A DNA stretch of 64,000 nt from UBA6115 sp050953005 (GTDB taxonomy: Bacteria; Bacillota; Clostridia; Christensenellales; Aristaeellaceae). Where the stretch lies: assembly GCA_050953005.1 (NCBI GenBank), contig JBMNLV010000001.1:124001-188000 (forward strand). Direction: 5' to 3'. Both the position numbers and the translations under genes were made by a program. The notes below the pieces were generated by a model. The model was not told the origin of the DNA. It did not search any database and saw only the letters and a list, made by a program, of their open reading frames with translations. Numbering within the stretch: position 1 is the first letter of the stretch; each line of letters opens with the position of its first letter. Of the stretch, positions 34,099 to 41,867 are shown in pieces.

Positions 34099-34932
34099 AT
34101 GAAACTACCCTTTCATGTGGATCTGTCAGGCAAGGTAGCCCTGGTCACCGGGGGCAGCGGTGCGCTGTGTTCCCAGTTTTGCCGGGCTCTGGCCGCTTGC
34201 GGCGCCAAGGTCGCCATCCTGAACCGCAAACTGGAAAACGGCCAGAAGCTGGCCAGGGAAATCGGCGACAACGCCATGGCAGTCTCAGCGGATGTGCTGT
34301 CCAAGCCAGCCCTGGAGAAGGCCCGGGATATCATAGAAGAAAAATGGGAACCGGTATCCATCCTTGTTAACGGCGCCGGCGGAAACAACCCCATGGCCAC
34401 CACGGATGATGAACAGTATGATCAGGCGGCAAAGGATGCGAAGGATTTCTTCAAGCTGGACTATGAGGGCATACGGTTTGTCTTTGACTTGAACTTCTTG
34501 GGTACCCTGCTGCCCACCCAGGTATTCGCAAAGCGGATGGTGGGCATGCCCGGGGCCTGTATCATCAACGTGTCCTCCATGGGTGCCTATCTGCCCCTCA
34601 CCAAGGTCATGGCCTATTCAGGCGCCAAGGCGGCAGTGAGCAATTTCACCCAGTGGCTGGCTACTTATTTCGCCAAAAGCGGCATCCGGGTAAACGCCAT
34701 TGCCCCGGGCTTCTTTGTGGGAGAGCAAAACTACAGCCTGCTCTTTGACAAGGATGGACAGCCTACGCCCCGGACTGAAAAAATCCTTGCCGCTACTCCC
34801 ATGGGGCGGTTCGGCGAATCCGAGGAGCTCATCGGCGCGCTGCTGTACCTGGTGTCGCCTGAGGCAGCAAGCTTCGTCACCGGCGTAGTCATTCCTGTGG
34901 ATGGCGGTTATACCGCATATTCCGGTGTATAA
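34099..34932 (+). CDS. SDR-family D-mannonate oxidoreductase (fructuronate reductase)
   Basis: 277 residues. Short-chain dehydrogenase with TGGSGALC (cofactor), NGAGGNNP, the catalytic Ser in NVSSMGAY, and Y-x3-K in YSGAKAA. Family-specific parts (GNNPMATT, FFVGEQN, TPMGRFGE, PVDGGYTAYSGV) match the SDR fructuronate reductases of Bacillota rather than general SDRs. It would reduce D-fructuronate to D-mannonate with NAD(P)H. Ribosome site AAGGAG; 32 bases before the kinase. Confidence 0.88.
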   Translation: MKLPFHVDLSGKVALVTGGSGALCSQFCRALAACGAKVAILNRKLENGQKLAREIGDNAMAVSADVLSKPALEKARDIIEEKWEPVSILVNGAGGNNPMATTDDEQYDQAAKDAKDFFKLDYEGIRFVFDLNFLGTLLPTQVFAKRMVGMPGACIINVSSMGAYLPLTKVMAYSGAKAAVSNFTQWLATYFAKSGIRVNAIAPGFFVGEQNYSLLFDKDGQPTPRTEKILAATPMGRFGESEELIGALLYLVSPEAASFVTGVVIPVDGGYTAYSGV

Positions 34933-34964
34933 GTGTGATTTGACAATAATCAAGGAGGGGTTTT

Positions 34965-36017
34965 ATGTATGATCTGATAACCGCCACCAGCATGGGTGTA
35001 CGGATTACACCTCCGGATCGCCAGCCGGTGGGTATCGGCAATGCATATATCATGCATTCCACCAGCGCGGAAAGCAATGTGCTCAACGTTTCTGCCTCTC
35101 TGGGGCTGAAAACCAAAGTGCTCACCGCTTTTGTCAAGGACAGCCCCATTGCGGCCTTCATCAAGCGGGACCTGGCCAGGCGGGGAATTGAATCAGAGGG
35201 ACCGCAAATTGACCAGGGCGGACCTTGGGGCTACCGGCACCAGTTCAACATCGCTGACTCGGGATACGGTTTCAGGGCCCCCCGCGTACATAATGACCGA
35301 GCGGGAGAAGTAGGCCGGACGCTTAAGCCTGAGCATTTTGACCTGGAGAGGATTTTCGCCAAGGATGGTGCAAGGATGATGCATTTCTCCGGTCTCTTTG
35401 CAGCCCTCTCCCCGGATACCGTACAGCTGTGCCTGGCATTGGCAGAAAAGGCCAAAGCCCACGGCACCCGCATAAGCTTTGACCTGAACTACCGCGCTTC
35501 CTTCTGGAAGGGGCGCGAAAAGGAATTGCGCGAGGCCTTCCATCGTATTGCCTCGGTATCCGATGTGTTAATCGGCAATGAGGAAGACTACCAACTCGCC
35601 TTGGGCATAGAAGGCCCTCATGCCGGTGGTCAGGATATTGACGCGCAGATTGAAGAGTTCAAGGATATGATCATGGAGGCAACCAGGGTCTATCCCAATG
35701 TGAAGGTGTTCGCCACCACCCTCAGGGAAGTGTACAACGCCAACGAGCATCTGTGGGGAGCCATCCTGTACAAGGACGGCCAGTGGCACCTGGCGCCGCC
35801 ACGCACCATTCAAGTGCTGGACCGTATTGGCGGCGGGGATGGCTTTGTAGGCGGGCTGCTGTACGGCCTGCTGAAAGACTGGGATGGGGAAAAATGCGTA
35901 CAGTTTGGTTGGGCTACCGGCGCCATGGCTGTGACCATGCTGGAGGATTACGCTTCCCCAGCGGATGAAAACCAGGTGTGGAGTGTATGGCAGGGAAATG
36001 CCCGGGTTGTGCGCTAA
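34965..36017 (+). CDS. PfkB-family sugar/sugar-acid kinase
   Basis: 350 residues. Ribokinase fold: SFDLNYRASFW at about 171-181 (typical of 2-keto-3-deoxygluconate kinases) and the anion hole/catalytic Asp in GGGDGF (Asp about 292; the family usually has GAGD). By homology it would be called KDG kinase. In this operon, without mannonate dehydratase or KDPG aldolase but with 6-phosphogluconate dehydrogenase, D-gluconate is a more logical substrate. Specificity is not decidable from sequence. Confidence 0.85.
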   Translation: MYDLITATSMGVRITPPDRQPVGIGNAYIMHSTSAESNVLNVSASLGLKTKVLTAFVKDSPIAAFIKRDLARRGIESEGPQIDQGGPWGYRHQFNIADSGYGFRAPRVHNDRAGEVGRTLKPEHFDLERIFAKDGARMMHFSGLFAALSPDTVQLCLALAEKAKAHGTRISFDLNYRASFWKGREKELREAFHRIASVSDVLIGNEEDYQLALGIEGPHAGGQDIDAQIEEFKDMIMEATRVYPNVKVFATTLREVYNANEHLWGAILYKDGQWHLAPPRTIQVLDRIGGGDGFVGGLLYGLLKDWDGEKCVQFGWATGAMAVTMLEDYASPADENQVWSVWQGNARVVR

Positions 36018-36038
36018 AAGAAGGAGGACAAACATAAG

Positions 36039-37487
36039 ATGAAAAAAGCAGATGTCGGCCTGGTGGGCCTGGCGGTTATGGGCGAAAACCTGGTGATGAA
36101 CATGGAGAGCAAAGGCTTTACCGTGGCGGTGTACAACCGCACGACTCAGAAGGTAAAGAATTTTATTGAAGGCCGCGCCAAGGGGAAAAACATCATCGGT
36201 GCCTACAGCGTGGCAGAACTGGTAGGCGCATTGGAAAAACCCAGGAAGGTTATGCTCATGGTGAAGGCAGGGCAGCCTGTGGATGATTTTATTGAACAGC
36301 TGCTGCCTTATTTGGAAAAAGGCGACATCATCATTGACGGCGGCAACAGCCATTACCCTGACACCGACCGGCGGGTGAAGTATGTGGAAAGCAAGGGATT
36401 GTTGTACGTTGGCACCGGAGTATCCGGCGGTGAGGAAGGAGCGCTCAAGGGCCCCAGCATCATGCCCGGGGGCTCCCCCGCGGCCTGGCCGTATGTAAAG
36501 CCTATTTTCCAGGCCATCTCCGCCCAGGTGGATGGACAAGCCTGCTGTGACTGGGTAGGTGAAGGAGGAGCAGGCCACTTTGTGAAGATGGTACACAACG
36601 GCATCGAATACGGGGACATGCAGCTCATTGCCGAAGCCTACCTGCTCATGCGCGATCTGCTGGGCATGGACCCCCATGAGATGGCCCGGGTGTTCGCAGA
36701 TTGGAATCAAAGCGAACTGGACAGCTACCTGATAGAAATCACGGCGGACATTTTAGCTGCGCAAGACAGCGACGGCAGCCCGCTGATTGACAAAATTTTA
36801 GACACCGCCGGGCAGAAGGGCACCGGCAAATGGACCGCCATCAACGCCCTGGATGAGGGCGTGCCCCTGACCCTGATAGCGGAGGCGGTGTTTGCGCGCG
36901 CTTTATCTTCTAACAAGGATCTGCGGGTAAAGGCTTCCGGGTTGCTGCCAGGCAGCGCATCCGCTTTTTCCGGGGACAAGGAAACCTTCTTAAAGCAAAT
37001 CCAACAGGCGCTGTATGCCAGCAAAATCATCTCCTACGCCCAGGGCTATCTCCTCATGCAAGCAGCGGCCCAGACCCATGGCTGGCATCTGAACTACGGC
37101 GGCATCGCCCTCATGTGGCGAGGCGGCTGTATCATCCGCAGCGCCTTCCTGGGCAAGATCATGGAAGCTTACAAAACTGTCCCTGACTTGGAAAACCTGC
37201 TGTTTGACCCCTATTTTGCCCAGGCCGTGGCTGACAGCCTGCCCGCCTGGCGCGCTGCAGTTTCCACCGCTGTGCTGTCCGGCCTTGCCTTGCCGGCTAT
37301 GACCAGCGCCCTGGCATATTACGATGGCCTCAGGACCAAAGACAGCGGCGCCAACATGATCCAGGCCCAACGGGATTATTTCGGCGCCCACACCTATGAG
37401 CGGGTGGACCATCCCCGCGGACAGTTTTTTCACACCAATTGGACAGGAGAGGGCGGTAATACCGCAGCAGGCAATTACAATGCTTGA
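36039..37487 (+). CDS. gnd: 6-phosphogluconate dehydrogenase, decarboxylating
   Basis: Oxidises 6-phosphogluconate to ribulose 5-phosphate and CO2; 482 residues. Rossmann motif GLAVMGENLVMN with VYNRT (the Arg suggests NADP), DGGNSHY, GVSGGEEGA, IMPGG, the catalytic Lys183 in FVKMVHNGIEYGD and Glu190, and the C-terminal tail with H-x-N (FHTNWTGEGG). Full length. GGAGG precedes the start. Its presence in a uronate operon is unusual and is a key clue to the pathway. It overlaps the next gene by 8 bases. Confidence 0.95.
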   Translation: MKKADVGLVGLAVMGENLVMNMESKGFTVAVYNRTTQKVKNFIEGRAKGKNIIGAYSVAELVGALEKPRKVMLMVKAGQPVDDFIEQLLPYLEKGDIIIDGGNSHYPDTDRRVKYVESKGLLYVGTGVSGGEEGALKGPSIMPGGSPAAWPYVKPIFQAISAQVDGQACCDWVGEGGAGHFVKMVHNGIEYGDMQLIAEAYLLMRDLLGMDPHEMARVFADWNQSELDSYLIEITADILAAQDSDGSPLIDKILDTAGQKGTGKWTAINALDEGVPLTLIAEAVFARALSSNKDLRVKASGLLPGSASAFSGDKETFLKQIQQALYASKIISYAQGYLLMQAAAQTHGWHLNYGGIALMWRGGCIIRSAFLGKIMEAYKTVPDLENLLFDPYFAQAVADSLPAWRAAVSTAVLSGLALPAMTSALAYYDGLRTKDSGANMIQAQRDYFGAHTYERVDHPRGQFFHTNWTGEGGNTAAGNYNA

Positions 37488-38769
37488 ACAAAAGATGAAT
37501 ACGCTGTCACTGTACGCACAGACTGAACAGGGCATCACCAGGACGGCCATTGAGGACGCCCTGGCACAGGCTCTGCAGCCTGTCAAAGACAGCCTGCGCA
37601 AGGTATTGATTATACCGCCAGACTTCACTCGCTTCCATTCCAACGCAGGCTTCATTACCCAACTGCTCTACCACATGCTTTCCCCTACCTGTCAGGTAGA
37701 TATTCTGCCCGCATTGGGTACCCATGTGCCCATGTCCCAGGAACAGTGGCAGCTCATGTTCGGAGACGTCCCCTACGGGCATATGCTGGTGCACCGCTGG
37801 CGGGAGGATGTGATTCCCATCGGCGAGGTACCGGCCGGTTTTGTAAAGGAAGTCTCCGAGGGCCTGATGGAAGAAGCCATCCCTTTCTCCATTAATCGCC
37901 ATTTGCTGGATCCTGAATATGACCTGGTGCTGTCTATTGGCCAGGTGGTACCCCATGAGGTCATCGGCATGGCCAACCATAGCAAAAACATCTTCGTGGG
38001 CTGCGGCGGCCCTGATATTATCAACGCGACCCATATCCTGGGGGCGGTGTACGGCATGGAACGCCTCATGGGGCGTGACCACAGCCCCGTACGCAAGGTG
38101 TTGGACTATGCGGCAGAACACCTGATTCAAGACATTCCCCTCAATTATATCCTGACGGTTACCGATGCCCCCGGCGGCACCATCCGGACTCATGGCCTGT
38201 TCATCGGGCCACAGCGCTGCTTTTTTGAGAAGGCAGTAGCTTTGGCGCAGGAAAAAAATATTATCTGGCTGGATAAACCCCTTAAAAAAGCGGTGGTTTA
38301 CCTGGATGAGCATGAGTTTGCTTCAACCTGGCTGGGAAACAAGGCAGTTTACCGCACCCGCATGGCCATCGCCGACGGGGGAGAATTGCTGGTTCTGGCT
38401 CCGGGCGTAGACAAGTTTGGCGAGGATGATGCAGTGGACATCCTCATCCGTAAATACGGATACAAGGGGCGTAAATATGTAATTGACACCCTCAAAAGCG
38501 CGCCCGATCTGGGGCAGAACCTGTCTGCTGCCGCGCACCTTATCCACGGCAGCAGCGATGGCCGTTTTAAAATCACCTATGCAACCCAGCATCTGAGCTG
38601 TGAAGAAGTGGAAGGTGTCGGCTTCTCTTATCTGCCTTATAAAGAAGCCATCGCCCGTTATACGCCTGCCAAAATGAAAGATGGTTTTAACACCATGGAG
38701 GACGGGGAGGAAATTTACTACATTTCCAATCCAGCACTGGGCTTGTGGATTGATAAAAACCGTAAATAA
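37480..38769 (+). CDS. LarA-superfamily nickel-dependent racemase/epimerase homologue
   Basis: 430 residues from the ATG at 37480, inside the end of gnd. LarA-type features: PPDFTRFHSNAG (residues 46-57), ALGTHVPM (His82), VVPHEVIG (His159), NHSKN (His167, Lys169) and INATH (His185). These line up with the catalytic and cofactor residues of lactate racemase, including the lysine that carries the nickel-pincer nucleotide. Known superfamily members include racemases of lactate and malate and, as I recall, a D-gluconate 2-epimerase. Next to a fructuronate reductase and 6-phosphogluconate dehydrogenase, mannonate/gluconate epimerase is my preferred role. No larB, larC or larE is in the window. 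Confidence 0.85.
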   Translation: MLEQKMNTLSLYAQTEQGITRTAIEDALAQALQPVKDSLRKVLIIPPDFTRFHSNAGFITQLLYHMLSPTCQVDILPALGTHVPMSQEQWQLMFGDVPYGHMLVHRWREDVIPIGEVPAGFVKEVSEGLMEEAIPFSINRHLLDPEYDLVLSIGQVVPHEVIGMANHSKNIFVGCGGPDIINATHILGAVYGMERLMGRDHSPVRKVLDYAAEHLIQDIPLNYILTVTDAPGGTIRTHGLFIGPQRCFFEKAVALAQEKNIIWLDKPLKKAVVYLDEHEFASTWLGNKAVYRTRMAIADGGELLVLAPGVDKFGEDDAVDILIRKYGYKGRKYVIDTLKSAPDLGQNLSAAAHLIHGSSDGRFKITYATQHLSCEEVEGVGFSYLPYKEAIARYTPAKMKDGFNTMEDGEEIYYISNPALGLWIDKNRK

Positions 38770-38847
38770 AAAGTTAGGCTCAACAACCAAAACCATCGGA
38801 CGATGTACTGTATCCCGGAAGTTGGACAGTGAAATCAAGCAGCCGGG

Positions 38848-38890
38848 AAGGAATGAGTTCGGTATTCTGCCGGGCTCATTCCTTTTAGTT
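38848..38890 (+). terminator. Terminator of the sugar operon
   Basis: AAGGAATGAG (38848-38857) pairs with CTCATTCCTT (38875-38884), 10 bp, followed by TTAGTTT. It lies 79 bases after the LarA-like gene. Confidence 0.8.
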
Positions 38891-39045
38891 TCAGTATTAT
38901 CCGGTCATTATTATAATAAGCAAGGTAATGAACAGTTCAAATAATTGATGCGTATCAAGCGAAATGCAAGAAGAGGCCTGTCTAGTACGTTGGTTTGTTG
39001 AGATCGTGTTTGGAGGGGCCACGAGATTTGACCCTCCAATAGTAT

Positions 39046-39429
39046 ATGGAAGATTGGGTATTGCTCAAACTTGTTGATGTAAACGAACAAAACTGGCTGA
39101 AGATCAGACAGCTGTCAGTCAGCCAAGCCCAGGAAGGCTTTCTTGACAGCGCGGTTGGCATTCTGGCAAGAGGCTATGCCTACCGCTCCAGCCGTGCCAG
39201 GATTATCGGGATTGCCGACGATGATACGATGATCGGCGTCGCTCTGGTGAAGGACTTGGACGAGGAACCTGCCTGTTACGATGTGCAGCAGTTTATGATC
39301 AACCAGCGGCATCAAGGAAAGGGATATGGCACAAAAGCCTTGTGCATGATACTTTCCGAGCTTGAAAAGGAGTGGAAATATGATTGCGCAGAGATCTTTT
39401 TCCGATCCTCAGTTCCAAACCGCGTTTAA
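39046..39429 (+). pseudogene. GNAT acetyltransferase, C-terminally truncated
   Basis: 127 residues. The GNAT core is good: VGILARGYAYRSS, LDEEPACYDVQQFMI, and the acetyl-CoA loop QRHQGKGYGTKAL. But it ends abruptly after ELEKEWKYDCAEIFFRS with an unrelated SVPNRV, losing the last ~35 residues (the beta-strand and LYE..GF motif). The lost end coincides with the start of the next acetyltransferase. Probably a deletion fused two tandem genes. Confidence 0.7.
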
Positions 39430-39849
39430 AACGCTTTTTCTGAGCTTGGAATCACGGTGCCGGATTGGGACAGCCTGTTCCAGGAGATGAATGATGAGGG
39501 GAACAATCGCGCCTATGTTCGTACCTGCGCAGACGGCGGCACCATCGGATTCATCCTGTTTCAACCCACGAAATTCACAAACTGGTTTATTGAGGAAACC
39601 CTCGGTTTTATTCAGGAGTTCTGGATCTCAAAGGCGCATCAAAACACCGGTCATGGCGCCGCGCTGCTAAGGCGCGCAGAGGACTACTTTAAGGAACATT
39701 GCATTTACACAAGCATTTTAACAAGCGATACGCCGGAGCGTTTTTATCTAAAACACGGATATCAGAAAGCGACGGGCTGCAAGGCAAAGAACCAAGACGA
39801 GGTCTTTATCAGGCATCTTATCCGATTAAAACCACAAAATTCTAATTAA
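39380..39849 (+). pseudogene. Second GNAT acetyltransferase, frameshifted
   Basis: An ATG at 39380 with AAGGAG 8 bases upstream opens SFSDPQFQTAFKTLF, a normal N-terminus for a small GNAT family. The continuation ELGITVPDWDSLFQEMNDEG is in another frame, so a shift of one or two bases lies near 39436-39443 (a T-rich run). From 39457 the frame is open to 39849 with FIQEFWISKAHQNTGHGAALL (acetyl-CoA loop) and RFYLKHGYQKATG. Unless frameshifting occurs, no full protein is made. Confidence 0.7.
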
Positions 39850-41051
39850 TTTGGCAGAACAAGGATAAAATTGGTCCCCTCCTCCGGCTGGCTGGACACC
39901 TTCAGCGAGGCCCCGTGCTGCCTGGCGATCTCAGCTGCGATGGGCAAGCCCAGCCCATAGCCTCCCTCCTCCTTGCTGCGGGCCTGGTCAATGCGGTAGA
40001 ACCGGTCAAACAGATGGCTCAGATGCTCCGGGGGGATATAAGCTTTGCTGTTGTGAACGCTTAGCATCAGTTTATCCGTGTGTTTCTTCAGCGCCACCTG
40101 AATGGTGCCCCCTTCCGGGGTATATTTCACTGCGTTGTCCAGCAGGATGGACAATAGCTGCCTGAGCAGATCCGCATTCCCCCGCATCATCTGATCGGGC
40201 ATGGCGCTGACACTGAGCGTCAATCCCTTCTCATAAGCGGTCGCTTCAAAGGCCAGCGCTGTCTCATCCACAAGGTTGGACAGGTTGATGACTTCATGCT
40301 CTGCAGGCTCCCGCGCCTCATCCGTCCGCGCGAGAAACAGAAGGTTTTCAATGAGCCGTTTCATGACCAGCCCTTCCGAGCGCGCGGCAGACAGCCACTG
40401 GCTGCCGCCCTGCTCACTCTCCAGGATGTCAAGGTTGGCCAGCACCACTGTCAGCGGCGTTTTCAATTCATGGGACGCATCGGAGATAAAGCGCTGCTGC
40501 TGCGCCCAGGCGATTTCCGCGGGCTTGAGCGCGCGTCTTGACAGCAGCAGGGCCAGCAGAAAAAATAAGCCCAGCGCTCCGACATAGACCAAGACCCAGG
40601 CCCATTGGCTGTTTCTCAGCTGCGCGTATTCGTTTTGCAGGTTGACAAAGGCAATCCGCCCATCCTGCCTGGCATAGGCGATGCCCAGATCTTTCCAGAA
40701 GCCGGTGGCTGAGGCCGCGGCCTGCGCGCGGCGGCAAAGCGTCAGAAGCATGTCCGTATCCATCTGCATCCAGGGGGTGACCAGCTCCCAGTCACCGGCG
40801 CTGCTCCGGGTGGCTGTGAAGGTGATCTTGGAAGGCTGCGGCAGCTGGCCCGGTGGCGGCAGAATGGTTCGGAAAGGTTCCCAGCGCTGTTTTCTTACAT
40901 CGATTGACAGCTCAAGCGCAAGGGCGGCCTGGTAATCCTGAGCAAACTGCACGCGGGTGGAAACAATGCCCGCCAGCAGCACGGCGGTTAAAATCAAAGC
41001 GACCAAGGCCATGCTGACCAGTACGAACTTGCGGCGCAGGGCTTTCAGCAT
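39846..41051 (-). CDS. Sensor histidine kinase
   Basis: 401 residues. Membrane helices at about 11-30 and 150-170 flank an extracytoplasmic sensor of ~120 residues. HisKA box SDASHELKTPL with His194, N box LLSILLDNAVKYTPEGG, G box EEGGYGLGLPIA. It is coupled to the response regulator upstream (7-base overlap) and sits opposite a MacA/MacB-like efflux operon, so it probably senses an envelope stress or toxic compound and controls that operon. Confidence 0.93.
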   Translation of the reverse strand: MLKALRRKFVLVSMALVALILTAVLLAGIVSTRVQFAQDYQAALALELSIDVRKQRWEPFRTILPPPGQLPQPSKITFTATRSSAGDWELVTPWMQMDTDMLLTLCRRAQAAASATGFWKDLGIAYARQDGRIAFVNLQNEYAQLRNSQWAWVLVYVGALGLFFLLALLLSRRALKPAEIAWAQQQRFISDASHELKTPLTVVLANLDILESEQGGSQWLSAARSEGLVMKRLIENLLFLARTDEAREPAEHEVINLSNLVDETALAFEATAYEKGLTLSVSAMPDQMMRGNADLLRQLLSILLDNAVKYTPEGGTIQVALKKHTDKLMLSVHNSKAYIPPEHLSHLFDRFYRIDQARSKEEGGYGLGLPIAAEIARQHGASLKVSSQPEEGTNFILVLPN

Positions 41052-41725
41052 GCGGCATACTCCAGCAGATAGCCCAGACGCCGCTGGGCAACAATCTGGA
41101 CAGCGCTGTTCAGATAGAGCAGTTTCTTGCGCAGGAAGGAAATATAGGCCTCCACATTGTTGTCAACCGCCTCGCTGTCCGCTCCCCACACCTTCATAAT
41201 GAGATCGTCCTTGCTGATGATGTATCCGGGCGGGAGGGACATCAGGATGCGCATTACCTCCTGCTCCTTCCGGCTGAGGCGCACCTGCTTGTCCTGACAG
41301 GACAGGGTGCTGGTGGCAAGGGACAGGGTGACGTCGCCGAAGGAGACAGCATCCATCTGCACCGCGCCCTGCCGCCGCAGCAGGGCGCGTACCCGCGCCA
41401 GCAGCTCCTCGGTGGTAAAAGGCTTGGTAAGATAATCGTCCGCGCCGCTGTCCAGGCCGCGCACCTTGTCTGCGACTTTTTCCCGGGCGGTCAGCATCAG
41501 AATCGGCATGTCAAGCCTTTCCTCGCGCAGCGCGGAAGCGATCTGAAATCCGTTGAGGCCCGGCAGCATCACATCCAGAATCAACGCGTCATACTGCCCG
41601 CTGCGGGCGTAGTCCAGACCGGTCTGGCCATCATAAACTGCCTCCGCCGCGTATTTTTGCCCCTCAAGCAGCTTGACCAGGGCGCTGGCAAGGTTTTTCT
41701 CATCTTCGACAATCAAAATCCGCAA
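41045..41725 (-). CDS. OmpR-family response regulator
   Basis: 226 residues. Receiver domain with acidic pocket EDE (7-9), phospho-acceptor Asp51 in LILDVMLPG and Lys in YLTKPF; the C-terminal winged helix follows a short linker (RLSRKEQEVMRILM, VDNNVEAYISFLRKKL). It is transcribed divergently from the HlyD-like gene across 142 bases containing 11-bp-spaced direct repeats, the expected type of site for this family. Confidence 0.94.
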   Translation of the reverse strand: MRILIVEDEKNLASALVKLLEGQKYAAEAVYDGQTGLDYARSGQYDALILDVMLPGLNGFQIASALREERLDMPILMLTAREKVADKVRGLDSGADDYLTKPFTTEELLARVRALLRRQGAVQMDAVSFGDVTLSLATSTLSCQDKQVRLSRKEQEVMRILMSLPPGYIISKDDLIMKVWGADSEAVDNNVEAYISFLRKKLLYLNSAVQIVAQRRLGYLLEYAAC

Positions 41726-41768
41726 ATTGCTTTCCTCCCCGTCCTATTTTATATGATACGGAACAATT

Positions 41769-41817
41769 CTGAAAGGAACCTGAAAAATTATGGCGCCGGT
41801 TTTCAGTATCATTTCAG
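41769..41817. promoter_or_regulatory. Paired 11-bp-spaced direct repeats, probable response-regulator sites
   Basis: CTGAAA occurs at 41769-41774 and 41780-41785, and its complement TTTCAG at 41801-41806 and 41812-41817. Each pair has an 11-base period (one helical turn), and the two pairs face each other. This fits two OmpR-family dimers binding between the divergent promoters of the regulator and the efflux genes. Confidence 0.65.
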
Positions 41818-41867
41818 TTTGCTTTGATAGGATGCGCATGAAGGGGCATTCCCCGAAAGGAGGCAAT

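Noticed and set aside
35568..36710. 380-codon open frame on the minus strand
   Set aside because: Antisense to the kinase and gnd, both of which are strongly conserved families on the + strand.
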